Shown here one piece after another: positions 1 to 7,405 of a stretch of DNA of 19,279 nucleotides. The DNA is from Planctomycetota bacterium (lineage in GTDB: Bacteria > Planctomycetota > MHYJ01 > JACPRB01): assembly GCA_016200125.1 (NCBI GenBank), contig JACQFK010000143.1, forward strand, positions 2,638 through 21,916. The letters are read 5' to 3'. Position 1 is the first letter of the stretch. Every line of letters starts with the position of its first letter. A program made the position numbers and the translations under genes. The notes under the pieces were generated by a model that was given only the letters and a program-made list of their open reading frames with translations, was not told the DNA's origin and made no database searches.

Positions 1-1323
1 AGGTTCTGCGACGGCGTGAGCCGCCGCTCCTTCCTCCGGATCGGGGGTCTCGGTCTGGGCGGCCTCGCGCTGCCCCAGATCCTGCGGGCGCAGCAGGAGT
101 CGCCCCGGGCGCTCCGCAGCGGCGGCCTGGGCCACAAGGCCGTCATCATGGTCTACCTGCCCGGCGGGCCGCCCCACCAGGACATGTACGACCTCAAGCT
201 GACGGCGCCGTCGGAGGTCCGCGGTCCCTTCAAGCCGATCCCCACCAGCGTCGACGGCATCCAGATCTGCGAGCTGATGCCGCGGCTGGCGAAGCTCATG
301 GACAAGCTCGTGCCCATTCGGTCCATCGTAGGCGCGAAGGACCGTCACGAATCCTTCCAGTGCCTCACGGGGCGTCTCAACGAGAGCCTTCCGAAGGGCG
401 GCTGGCCGGAGCTGGGCGCGGTAGTGTCCTACCTGCAGGGCGGCACGGGGACGGCGGTCCCGCCCTTCCTCGCGCTCTCGCCCCGCATGCAGCACCGTCC
501 CTACAACAACGGCACCCCCGGATTCCTCGGACCCGCCCACGCGCCCTTCAAGCCCGAGGACGAGGGGCGCAACGACCTGACGCTCAACGGCATCTCGCCC
601 GACCGCCTCGAGAACCGCCGGCAGCTGCTGGCGAGCCTCGACCAGTTCCGCCGCGACGCCGACGGCCAGCGAATGATGGAAGGCTTCGACGCCTACACGG
701 AGCAGGCCTTCGGCATGCTGACCTCGAGCCGCCTGGCCAAGGCGCTGGATCTCTCCAAGGAGGATCCCGCCCTGCGCGAGCGCTACGGCACGGGGACGAC
801 CCAGCACCAGGGCGACGGCGCGCCGCGGATCAACTCGCAGTTCCTGCTGGCGCGGCGCCTCGTCGAGGCCGGGGTCCGCTGCGTGACCTTCAGCTACAGC
901 TTCTGGGACTGGCACGGGAAGAACTTCGACAACGCGAAGCGGAACCTGCCCGACTTCGACCAGGCGATGAGCGCGCTCGTCACGGATCTGCACGAGCGCG
1001 GGCTCGACAAGGATGTGACCGTGATCGCCTGGGGCGAGTTCGGCCGCACGCCGCAGATCAACAAGGACGGCGGGCGCGACCACTGGCCGCGGGTCTCCTG
1101 CGCGCTGATGGCCGGCGGCGGCCTGCGCACGGGCCAGGTCATCGGCTCGACCACGCGCGACGGCGGCGAGGCCGACACGCGCCCGGTCCATTTCCAGGAG
1201 GTCATGGCCACGCTCTACAACCGCCTCGGCATCGACGTCGAGACCGCGCAGATGGTCGACCTCGCGGGCCGCCCCCACTACCTGGTCGAGGAAGGCTACA
1301 AGCCGATCCGCGAGCTGATCTAG
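1..1323 (+). CDS. DUF1501 family protein, Tat-type N-terminus, 5' end outside the window
   Basis: The frame is open to the left edge and reads RFCDGVSRRSFLRIGG, the usual DUF1501 opening, so the true start probably lies upstream; a GTG at position 16 is a possible but less likely start. SRRSFLR followed by a Gly/Leu-rich stretch is a twin-arginine export signal. Family hallmarks follow: VYLPGGPPHQDMYDLK near the start, GIQICELMPRLA, and near the end VIAWGEFGRTPQIN with a GRDHWP motif. DUF1501 proteins have a sulfatase/alkaline-phosphatase-like fold and often accompany DUF1549/DUF1553 cytochrome-type genes in Planctomycetota; no such partner is visible here, but it would lie off the left edge. 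The enzymatic role is not established for the family. The gene ends 10 nt before the next start, so the two are probably co-transcribed. Confidence 0.9.
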   Translation, partial: RFCDGVSRRSFLRIGGLGLGGLALPQILRAQQESPRALRSGGLGHKAVIMVYLPGGPPHQDMYDLKLTAPSEVRGPFKPIPTSVDGIQICELMPRLAKLMDKLVPIRSIVGAKDRHESFQCLTGRLNESLPKGGWPELGAVVSYLQGGTGTAVPPFLALSPRMQHRPYNNGTPGFLGPAHAPFKPEDEGRNDLTLNGISPDRLENRRQLLASLDQFRRDADGQRMMEGFDAYTEQAFGMLTSSRLAKALDLSKEDPALRERYGTGTTQHQGDGAPRINSQFLLARRLVEAGVRCVTFSYSFWDWHGKNFDNAKRNLPDFDQAMSALVTDLHERGLDKDVTVIAWGEFGRTPQINKDGGRDHWPRVSCALMAGGGLRTGQVIGSTTRDGGEADTRPVHFQEVMATLYNRLGIDVETAQMVDLAGRPHYLVEEGYKPIRELI

Positions 1324-1333
1324 GAGCAAGACC

Positions 1334-1954
1334 ATGCGGACCCTCTTCAGGTTCCTTTCCCTGCTTCTGCTGCAGATGGGGGGCGCGTCGCTCCTGGCGA
1401 TGCCCGCGCCCTGCCGGGCGAACCAGTTCGTCCTCTTCGACGTCACGTTCAGCTTCACGAAGGAGGACGCGGAGAATTCGACGCCGAGCAAGTCGCACTA
1501 CTACGTCAAGGGCGACCTGATCAACAAGGAACGGCCGAAAGACTGGACGTCCCCGGCGGACTACCGCAACGGCACGGTCCACGTCCGCACGGAGGTCCTC
1601 GAGAAGCCCGAGGGGGGCGAGCCGACCACCTGGAGCCTCTGCTACATCCCCAACAAGGGCCAGAAGAACGGCTACGGCTGCACGAGCACCGGGGTCTACA
1701 AGGAGAAGGGCGTCTACGAGCAGGACGTGTCGATGAAGTCGTTCTGGGAGAACGATTCGATCATCTGGTCGGAGGGCATCCGGCAGATGGACCTCGTCCT
1801 GAAGGACGGCAAGAATCTGCACGCCCACAAGCGGCCGGACCCCGAGAAGTTCTTCCCGACCAAGGTGCGCATCACCATGGTCCAGGTGGCGGCCGGGGCG
1901 AAGTACGACGCCAGTCTCGTTCCCAACCTGCCGGCCGCCAAGCCGAAGGACTGA
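1334..1954 (+). CDS. Secreted protein of unknown function, 206 aa
   Basis: A GGAG Shine-Dalgarno lies a few bases before the ATG, and the gene starts 10 nt after the DUF1501 stop, so it is probably the second gene of that operon. Residues 1-29 form a signal peptide (basic start, Leu-rich core, cleavage near CRA-NQ). The mature part is about 175 residues, soluble and lysine-rich, with several aromatic residues (HYYVKGDL, SFWENDSIIW), which suggests a compact beta-rich domain. I recognise no catalytic motif. Two cysteines in the middle (LCYIP and YGCTS, about 17 residues apart) could form a disulfide. The pairing suggests a periplasmic partner of the DUF1501 protein, but this is inference from position only. 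Confidence 0.8.
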   Translation: MRTLFRFLSLLLLQMGGASLLAMPAPCRANQFVLFDVTFSFTKEDAENSTPSKSHYYVKGDLINKERPKDWTSPADYRNGTVHVRTEVLEKPEGGEPTTWSLCYIPNKGQKNGYGCTSTGVYKEKGVYEQDVSMKSFWENDSIIWSEGIRQMDLVLKDGKNLHAHKRPDPEKFFPTKVRITMVQVAAGAKYDASLVPNLPAAKPKD

Positions 1955-1966
1955 GCGCGGCTGTGG

Positions 1967-1991
1967 ATTCTTGATTCTCTATTCTTGATTC
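1967..1991. repeat. Two direct copies of ATTCTTGATTC in the convergent spacer
   Basis: The 11-base unit ATTCTTGATTC occurs at 1967-1977 and again at 1981-1991 (14-base period), in an AT-rich patch between the stop of the secreted protein and the stop of the leftward HEAT fragment. The surroundings are strongly GC-rich, so the patch stands out. No stem-loop with a T tract is seen here. It may be a degraded end signal or an insertion scar; the function is unknown. Confidence 0.6.
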
Positions 1992-2040
1992 GTGATCCAA
2001 TCGTTCGTCGCAATCCCCAATCGCGGCGAACCAGGGGATC

Positions 2041-2538
2041 CTAGAACCCCTTCGGCCCGCAGGTCTTCTCGCACCATTCCGTCCAGCGCTGGAGCGCCTT
2101 CGTCCGGTCCGCCATGCCGGGCTGGTAGCCGAGCGCGTCGGCGTGTACGGGCTGCAGCGCCTGGAAGGCCGTCTGGCGCAGGCCGGCGTCGCGGTCGGCC
2201 AGGAGGCCCACCAGCGTCCAGATCACTTCCTTGTAGTAGAAGGTCCCGATGAGATCGATCTTCACGATGTCCGCCAGCCCCTGGGCCGCCGCCTTGCGGT
2301 CGCCCTCGGCGCGCTTCTCGTCGCGGGCCACCGCGCAGAGCGCCGCGTGGGCCTGCGCGTAGTGCCACTTGCCCTGGAAGGCCAGCGCGGAGATCGCCGT
2401 GCGCCGGACCTTGGCGTCCGTGTCGGCGAGCAGCGGCACGAGCCCGTCCACCACCTTGTCGTCGAACATCACCTGGGTGCAGGCCTGCGCGGCCAGCGAG
2501 CGCACGCCGGCGCGGTCGCTCTCCAGGCCCATGAGCAC
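2041..2538 (-). CDS. HEAT-repeat protein, C-terminal part of a broken gene
   Basis: This is a leftward open frame of 165 codons from an internal ATG (MLMGLESDRAGV) to a stop. It shows helical HEAT/armadillo repeats: GVRSLAAQACTQV, VDGLVPLLADTDAKVRRTAISALA, and later IWTLVGLLADRDAGLRQTAFQAL. The same frame reads WVRLAQIGGPQAAPAVL upstream of the ATG, back to about 2600, so this is the tail of a longer protein rather than a complete gene. It ends KTCGPKGF. HEAT repeats form scaffolds for protein binding; no partner can be named. Immediately upstream the coding signal passes to another frame carrying an alpha/beta hydrolase. No ribosome-binding site of its own is convincing. Confidence 0.6.
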   Translation of the reverse strand: MLMGLESDRAGVRSLAAQACTQVMFDDKVVDGLVPLLADTDAKVRRTAISALAFQGKWHYAQAHAALCAVARDEKRAEGDRKAAAQGLADIVKIDLIGTFYYKEVIWTLVGLLADRDAGLRQTAFQALQPVHADALGYQPGMADRTKALQRWTEWCEKTCGPKGF

Positions 2539-2589
2539 GGCGGGCGCCGCCTGCGGGCCGCCGATCTGGGCCAGCCGGACCCAGGTCGT

Positions 2590-3136
2590 CCCCGTCGACA
2601 GCGCCGAGCCAGTAGAGCTCGGCGTGGGACTTGGGGGCCTTGGAGGCGGGGGGATTGCCCATGCCGCCGACGTAGGAGATCGCGCCGGCCAGCAGCTCGG
2701 AGTTCGCGGGGGCGAAGCGGTTCAGGTACCAGGCGCCGGAGGAGACGCCGAAGCCGTAGACCCGGCGCGGATCGACCGTGTAGGTCTTGATCGCCCAGGG
2801 AATGAAGGCCTTCACCGGTTCGTCGTCCTTGTCGGTCCAGCCGACCTCCTTCGATTTCACGCCGATGACGACGTAGTCGTCGCGGACCTCCAGCTTCTGG
2901 AGCATCTCCTCGGCCTTGCCGACGAGCGAGCTCGCGTTGCCGTTGGCGCCGTGGAAGGTGATCAGGAGGCCGACCGTCGTCCCGGGGCGCCGCTTCGCGG
3001 GCGGCTTGTCGACGTGGGTGAGGGCCTTGCCGCCGTCGGACTCCTGCGCCGCGCCGGCGAGTTGACACCGGAGAACGCGGGCTGATAAGTTCCGGGCTCT
3101 TTGCCAATCATCCCGGACGAGCGGATCTCGCGGCAT
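2590..3136 (-). pseudogene. Alpha/beta hydrolase (PHB-depolymerase/esterase-like) fragment, truncated at both ends
   Basis: Leftward translation gives a clear hydrolase core: VGLLITFHGANGNASSL (oxyanion-loop HG), VDPRRVYGFGVSSGAWYLNRFA (nucleophile elbow G-V-S-S-G), then HAELYWLGAVDGD, which resembles the strand carrying the catalytic Asp. After that the frame degenerates into Arg/Gly/Pro-rich sequence while HEAT coding continues in a different frame, so the catalytic His region is missing. At the 5' end, coding-like sequence starts at LAGAAQESDGG (about 3060), which looks like the end of a signal peptide whose hydrophobic part is absent. The ATG at 3136 has no Shine-Dalgarno and adds a non-hydrophobic, Arg-rich leader. 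The 2590 boundary is approximate. Either a real relic or an assembly/sequencing error. Confidence 0.6.
3062..3089 (+). promoter_or_regulatory. Probable sigma-70-type promoter for the sorbosone dehydrogenase gene
   Basis: A perfect -35 hexamer TTGACA (3062-3067) is followed after 16 nt by GATAAG (3084-3089), a 4/6 match to TATAAT. Transcription would start near 3096, leaving about 60 nt of leader before the start at 3159. The box lies at the eroded 5' edge of the leftward hydrolase fragment, in an otherwise GC-rich region. Confidence 0.45.
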
Positions 3137-3158
3137 CGATAAAGGGAGGATGAGGATC

Positions 3159-4562
3159 ATGAATCGCGTGCGGAACCTGATCACGGGAATGTGCCTGGCG
3201 GCGGCAGTCGGTTGTTCCACCTCCCCGGCGGCGACCCGGCCCGCGCCGGCCGATCCGTCGGTCGCGCCCCAGATGCTCTCGACGGTCAAGCCCGACGACC
3301 TCAGCTGCGCCCGTCCCGGCGGCAAGCTGCCCGGCGACGTGAAGGTCCAGCTCGTCGAGGTCGCGGGCGGCTTCGTCGATCCGATCCACATCGCCAGCCC
3401 GAAGGACGGCACCGGCCGGCTCTTCGTCTGCGAGCGCCCCGGCGTCATCAAGATCATCAAGAACGGCAAGGTGCTCGACGAGCCCTTCTACGACAACAAG
3501 CCCAACACCGCGTTCCAGTTCCTGGAGTGCGGCCTCTACTGCGTCGAGTTCCACCCGAAGTTCAAGGACAACGGCCTGCTCTACATCAGCTACGCCGACA
3601 TGTGGTTCAACGGCTCCACCTTCATCGTCGAGTACAAGGTCGCGGCCGGCGATCCCAACAAGGTCGACATGGCGAGCGCGCGGCCCGTGATGCGCATCGA
3701 CTTCCCCTACTGCAACCACCACGGCGGCAAGATCGCCTTCGGACCCGACGGCTATCTCTATGTCGGCGTCGGCGACGGCGGCTGGGAGGGCGACGTGCTC
3801 GACGCGGGCCCCGACCTCAGCACCTGGATGGGCAAGATGCTCCGCATCGACGTCAACGTGAAGAGGGGCTACGCCGTCCCCGAGTCGAATCCCTACGCCA
3901 CGGCGGCCGACCCCAAGCTCATGGTGCTCTTCGGCGTGAGCGAGCTGGGGTTCTCGAAGATCAAGCAGAGGTCCAAGCCCGAGATCTGGGCCTCCGGCAT
4001 CCGCAATCCCTGGACCTTCTCCTTCGACCGCAAAACGGGCGACCTCTATATCGCCGACATCGGGCAGAACCACTGGGAGGAGATCGACGTTCAGCCCGCC
4101 TCGAGCAAGGGCGGCGAGGACTACGGATGGAACAAGATGTGCGGCGTCCATCCCTTCCCGCTGGAGCTGGAGACGTCGGGGAAGAAGTGGTCGCCCTCGG
4201 GCGTCCTGCCGGTCGCGGAGTACAACCATGCGACGGACGGGATCTGCGTGATCGGCGCCGGCGTCTACCGCGGCGGCGAGTTCCCCTCGCTCGACGGCGT
4301 GTACTTCGTGGGCGACTGGGGCACCGGCCGCCTCTGGGGCCTGAAGCGCGACGACGCGGGGAAGTGGCAGCTCCAGCAGCTGCTCCACACGAAGCTGCAC
4401 TTCACGTCCGGCGGCGAGGACGAGCAGGGGAACCTGTACATCACCGACGCCGCCAGCCAGTACGGCGTGTGGAATCCCTTCGATCAGGCGCGCGGATCGG
4501 TCTGGAAGGTCGTGGCGGCGGGCAAGGCCCCCGCGGGCGCCAAGACCGCGCCGCTGCAGTAG
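3159..4562 (+). CDS. Sorbosone/glucose dehydrogenase family (GSDH) beta-propeller lipoprotein
   Basis: The start is placed at ATG 3159 because GGGAGGA (3144-3150) lies 8-9 nt upstream; the ATG at 3150 overlaps that site. The protein is 467 aa. Residues 1-19 form a lipoprotein signal with Cys19 (AAAVGC-STS), so it is anchored to a membrane facing the periplasm. The rest matches the soluble PQQ-dependent sugar dehydrogenase fold: GRLFVCERPGVIKII, NHHGGKIAFGPDGYLYVGVGDGG (split here as the typical H-x-GG and GDGG motifs), MLRIDV, WASGIRNPWTFSFD, DIGQNHWEEIDV and GVYRGGEFPSLDGVYFVGDW. The family oxidises sugars or aldoses, often with PQQ, but many members have no known substrate. The cupredoxin-like gene 50 nt downstream is a plausible electron acceptor. 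Confidence 0.88.
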   Translation: MNRVRNLITGMCLAAAVGCSTSPAATRPAPADPSVAPQMLSTVKPDDLSCARPGGKLPGDVKVQLVEVAGGFVDPIHIASPKDGTGRLFVCERPGVIKIIKNGKVLDEPFYDNKPNTAFQFLECGLYCVEFHPKFKDNGLLYISYADMWFNGSTFIVEYKVAAGDPNKVDMASARPVMRIDFPYCNHHGGKIAFGPDGYLYVGVGDGGWEGDVLDAGPDLSTWMGKMLRIDVNVKRGYAVPESNPYATAADPKLMVLFGVSELGFSKIKQRSKPEIWASGIRNPWTFSFDRKTGDLYIADIGQNHWEEIDVQPASSKGGEDYGWNKMCGVHPFPLELETSGKKWSPSGVLPVAEYNHATDGICVIGAGVYRGGEFPSLDGVYFVGDWGTGRLWGLKRDDAGKWQLQQLLHTKLHFTSGGEDEQGNLYITDAASQYGVWNPFDQARGSVWKVVAAGKAPAGAKTAPLQ

Positions 4563-4612
4563 CGGAAGCGGGAACCGGGGAAGGCCGGGGTCGTTCTACT
4601 CGAGAGACTAGC

Positions 4613-5392
4613 ATGAGGCAGTTGCTGGGCGCCGCGATCCTGGCCTTCGCGATCCTCCCGCCGCTGGCGGCCGAGGACGGCGAGAAGAAGCCGCCCGCCA
4701 ACGTCGGCGGCGTCGAGGCGCCGGGCGCCGTCGTCAACGGCATCGTCAAGTTCTCCGGCCCCCAGCCGCCCCGCAAGCAGCTCGACAACATCCTGGGCAA
4801 CGCGTACTGCAACGAACACTGCAAGGGCAAGGCGCCCCTCGACGAGAAGTGGGTCTTCGGGAAGAACGGCGACGACGACACCTTCGCGAACGTCCTCGTC
4901 TACGTCGCGAAGGGGCTCGAGGGGAGGAAGTTCACGCCGCCCAAGGACCCGGCGGTGCTCGACCAGCTGGGCTGCGTGTACACCCCGCGGGTCATCGGCG
5001 TCATGGTCGGCCAGACGCTGCAGATCCGCAACAGCGACTCCACGCTCCACAACGTCATCGGGAACCTCAAGACCAACAAGGGCTTCAACGAGGGGATGTC
5101 CGTCAAGGACGGGACGATCGAGAAGGTGTTCCAGAACCCGGAGTTCAAGGCCGACTTCCGCTGCTTCATGCATCCCTGGATGGTGGCCTACGTCCACGTG
5201 ATGGAGCACCCCTACTTCGCAGTGACCGGGCCCGACGGCGCCTTCACGCTCAAGGGGCTGCCGCCCGGCGAGTACGAGATCGCGGCGATGCACGAGTCGT
5301 CGCGCTTCGAGGTGGCGCCCGAGCGGGTGACCGTCAAGGTCGCCGCGGGCGAGACCAAGAGGATCGAGTTCACGTACCGGGACCCCAAGTAA
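4613..5392 (+). CDS. Secreted cupredoxin-like protein with C-terminal carboxypeptidase-regulatory-like domain
   Basis: This 259-aa protein starts at ATG 4613, 50 nt after the dehydrogenase; the ribosome-binding site is weak. Residues 1-20 are a signal peptide (cleavage near LAA-ED). The copper-site pattern is complete: His146 in NSDSTLHNV, then Cys184, His187 and Met190 in CFMHPWM, the ligand set of a type-1 (blue) copper centre. Residues 200-235 (GAFTLKGLPPGEYEIAAMHE) resemble the carboxypeptidase-regulatory-like/transthyretin-type fold that often follows this domain in Planctomycetota and related phyla. Extra cysteines at 66 and 70 (YCNEHC) and 121 may form disulfides or a second metal site. 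Its position next to a dehydrogenase and a sulfite-oxidase-type enzyme suggests electron carriage, which is an inference. Confidence 0.85.
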   Translation: MRQLLGAAILAFAILPPLAAEDGEKKPPANVGGVEAPGAVVNGIVKFSGPQPPRKQLDNILGNAYCNEHCKGKAPLDEKWVFGKNGDDDTFANVLVYVAKGLEGRKFTPPKDPAVLDQLGCVYTPRVIGVMVGQTLQIRNSDSTLHNVIGNLKTNKGFNEGMSVKDGTIEKVFQNPEFKADFRCFMHPWMVAYVHVMEHPYFAVTGPDGAFTLKGLPPGEYEIAAMHESSRFEVAPERVTVKVAAGETKRIEFTYRDPK

Positions 5393-5397
5393 CACTC

Positions 5398-5515
5398 CAG
5401 TACGCAGTACACGGGCAGACCCGTTCCCCCCTCTTCTCCCCCTGCGGGGGACGCTCGCCCTCCCCTGGGGAGGGAGGGGTGGGGATTCTTCGGTACTGAT
5501 GGGTACTGTGTACTG
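5398..5515. repeat. 118-bp structured inverted-repeat element (REP/MITE-like)
   Basis: The outer arms CAGTACGCAGTAC (5398-5410) and GTACTGTGTACTG (5503-5515) are inverted copies matching at 12 of 13 positions. A further GGTACTG sits at 5492-5498. Inside are nested GC hairpins: CCCCC-TGC-GGGGG (5438-5450) and CCCTCCCC-T-GGGGAGGG (5458-5474), plus C-rich and G-rich flanks that can pair. It lies between the cupredoxin-like gene and the sulfite-oxidase-type gene. No coding sequence is seen. It looks like a non-autonomous repeat or a strong RNA structure that could end transcription or protect the upstream mRNA. Confidence 0.65.
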
Positions 5516-5531
5516 AACTTCCCCGAATTGG

Positions 5532-5537
5532 TATTCT
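5532..5537 (+). promoter_or_regulatory. Possible -10 box for a leaderless sulfite-oxidase-type gene
   Basis: TATTCT is followed by 6 nt and the ATG at 5544, and no Shine-Dalgarno precedes that ATG. This spacing would place the transcription start at or next to the start codon. The -35 region (TGTACT at 5509) is weak and falls in the right arm of the inverted-repeat element. Confidence 0.35.
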
Positions 5538-5543
5538 TCAGCC

Positions 5544-6701
5544 ATGACCCTCACTCGGCGGGAACTTCTCCGGGCGGCCGGGGCTTCGCTGGCTCTGGGG
5601 CCGGCGGGCTGCTCGATCTTCGGGCTCGGCGCCCCGGAGAAGGACCTCATCTCCCGGCAGGAGAACCCCTTCAACGCCGAGCCGCGGCTCGACCGGCTCT
5701 TGGAGTCCTGGACGACCCCCTACGAGCATTTCTACGTCCGCTGCCACGGGACCCAGCCGGTCGTCGACCCGGCGACCTACGCGCTGACGGTGGAGGGCCT
5801 GGTCGAGCGGACGCTGCGGCTGTCGCTGGAGGATCTCCAGAAGCTGCCGAAGGTGTCGGTATCCGCGACGCTGCAGTGCGCCGGAAGCCGGCGCAATGAG
5901 CACAACCACGTGAAGCCCGTCGCAGGAGTCCTCTGGGACGCGGGGGCGATCAGCACGGCGGAGTGGAGGGGGCTGCGGCTCTCGGTCCTGCTGGAACGGG
6001 CGGGCCTGAAGCCCGCCGCGAAGCAGCTCTGGTTCGACGGCCTGGACACCGTGACGCTCAAGGACCGCCAGACGGTGTTCGGCGGCGGCGTCCCGCTGGA
6101 GAAGGCGATGCGGCCCGAGACGATCGTCGCGCTCGAAATGAACGGCAGCCCGCTGTCCCGCGAGCACGGCTTTCCGGCCCGCACGATCGTCCCCGGCTTC
6201 ATCGGGGCCCGGAGCGTGAAGTGGCTCGGGCGCATCGTGGTGGCCGACCGCCCGTCGGAGAACAACTTCGTCGCGCGCGACTACAAGCTGTTCCCGCCCG
6301 AGGCGGCCGCTGAGACGGTGAAGCCCGCCGAGTTCGAGCCGATCTACGAGAATATCCTGACCTCCGCCCTCTGCCGGCCCCTCGCGGGACAGACCCTGAA
6401 GGCCGGCCGGACCCAGGCGGCCGGCTACGCCCTGCCGCCCGGATCCCCCGGCGGGGCGATCGGCGGCGTCGAAGTGTCCCCGGATGGCGGGGCGACCTGG
6501 GTGCCCGCGACGCTGACGGGAAAAGATCAGCCTTTCAGCTGGAGACTCTGGACGGCGGACCTGGATCTGACGCCGGGGGCGCGGACGCTGGTCGTCCGGG
6601 CGAAGGATGCCGCGGGCGCGCTGCAGCCCGAGCGGGCCCCCTGGAACTTCAAAGGCTATTTCTACAACGGCTGGCACCGCGTGCCGGTCACCGTGGCTTG
6701 A
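5544..6701 (+). CDS. Sulfite-oxidase-type molybdopterin oxidoreductase, Tat-exported
   Basis: The protein is 385 aa. TRRELLRAAGASLAL at the start is a Tat signal, and GPAGC at residues 19-23 could be a lipobox, so export already folded with cofactor is expected. The molybdenum-ligand cysteine is Cys112 in TLQCAGSRR (the family consensus is LQCAGNRR). Other family signatures are HFYVRCHGTQPVVD (about 62-75), GARSVKWLGRI (221-231) and the C-terminal FKGYFYNGWHRV, with a dimerisation-type immunoglobulin-like domain from about 255. There is no heme domain, so an external carrier is needed, possibly the upstream cupredoxin-like protein. Sulfite is the best guess, but other substrates are possible in this family. 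No Shine-Dalgarno is seen. The 3' end overlaps the convergent gene by 14 nt. Confidence 0.88.
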   Translation: MTLTRRELLRAAGASLALGPAGCSIFGLGAPEKDLISRQENPFNAEPRLDRLLESWTTPYEHFYVRCHGTQPVVDPATYALTVEGLVERTLRLSLEDLQKLPKVSVSATLQCAGSRRNEHNHVKPVAGVLWDAGAISTAEWRGLRLSVLLERAGLKPAAKQLWFDGLDTVTLKDRQTVFGGGVPLEKAMRPETIVALEMNGSPLSREHGFPARTIVPGFIGARSVKWLGRIVVADRPSENNFVARDYKLFPPEAAAETVKPAEFEPIYENILTSALCRPLAGQTLKAGRTQAAGYALPPGSPGGAIGGVEVSPDGGATWVPATLTGKDQPFSWRLWTADLDLTPGARTLVVRAKDAAGALQPERAPWNFKGYFYNGWHRVPVTVA

Positions 6702-7335
6702 TCGCGCGCCGGACCTGCTCCTCGCATTCGCGAACCTGTGGCTGATACTCCCCGCTGCCCGGGCGCTTCCTGAAGTCCTCGATCAGCTTCGTCGCCTCCG
6801 CGGGGCGTCCGTCCTGGAGCGCCTTGCGGACGTCCCTCTGGAGGATCACCACGTCGCCGGGGCCGACCTTGTCCTGCCGCTCCATCCGTTCCTTCAGCCG
6901 GTCGCGGAGCTCCTGGAGCGCGGCGCCGTAGCGCGTCGTCGCGTAATTCCGGTGGAGGGACCGCGCTTCGTCGGAAAGCGCCGGAAGATCGGCCGCCGTC
7001 GGATCCTTGCATCGCGCGAGGAAGGGCGGGACCGCCGCCCGGGCCTCCCGCTCCAGCTTGGCGCGGTCGCGGAGCCGGGGAGATTCCCGCTCGACCTTGA
7101 GGTACTGCGCCCGGGCGTGATCCTTGTAGGACTCGTTGGCCAGGAATTCCTGGACCAGGGCGTCTTTCCGGATCGGGTCGTCGTCGGGGATCGTGTTGAT
7201 CTCTTCGATCCGCTTCGCGGCCTCATCCTTCACCGTCTGGGGATCGAACCTCATGGCATGAAGGATTCCGAGCATGCCGATCGCCAGGACGAGGCCCCCG
7301 GCCGCCCACAGGACGATGCGCCGCTGCGCCGCCAC
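6688..7335 (-). CDS. Membrane-anchored helical protein of unknown function, 215 aa
   Basis: This leftward gene starts at GTG 7335; GAGGA directly abuts the start codon, an unusually short spacing, but no better start precedes the membrane segment. Residues 8-27 (VLWAAGGLVLAIGMLGILHA) form one transmembrane helix or uncleaved signal anchor. The rest is highly charged and helical, with likely coiled-coil stretches (LQELRDRLKERMERQD) and a TPR-like piece near the end (LQDGRPAEATKLIEDF). I recognise no family. It follows the porin by 70 nt on the same strand, so it may be part of the transglutaminase-porin transcription unit. Its last 14 nt overlap the end of the convergent molybdoenzyme gene. 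Confidence 0.72.
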   Translation of the reverse strand: MAAQRRIVLWAAGGLVLAIGMLGILHAMRFDPQTVKDEAAKRIEEINTIPDDDPIRKDALVQEFLANESYKDHARAQYLKVERESPRLRDRAKLEREARAAVPPFLARCKDPTAADLPALSDEARSLHRNYATTRYGAALQELRDRLKERMERQDKVGPGDVVILQRDVRKALQDGRPAEATKLIEDFRKRPGSGEYQPQVRECEEQVRRAIKPR

Positions 7336-7405
7336 TCCTCAACTGGACGCCGGCGCGGAACCGCTGTTCAGGGCAATGAAAGGGCGCGGGCCCGTCAGGG
7401 TCGCT

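Noticed and set aside
1979..3469. A 496-codon leftward open frame through the whole hydrolase-HEAT region
   Set aside because: Only the middle (about 2590-3060) looks like protein. The left part is an Arg/Gly/Pro-rich shadow of the HEAT frame, and the first 110 codons lie antisense to the sorbosone dehydrogenase gene.
3108..4400. A 430-codon leftward frame opposite the dehydrogenase
   Set aside because: It is low-complexity Val/Asp/Leu/Glu sequence typical of the antisense of GC-rich genes, with no recognisable domain.
3191..5392. A 733-codon rightward frame that would fuse a long N-terminal region to the cupredoxin-like protein
   Set aside because: The first 470 or so codons are Arg-rich and overlap the well-supported dehydrogenase in another frame. 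The signal peptide at 4613 marks the real start.
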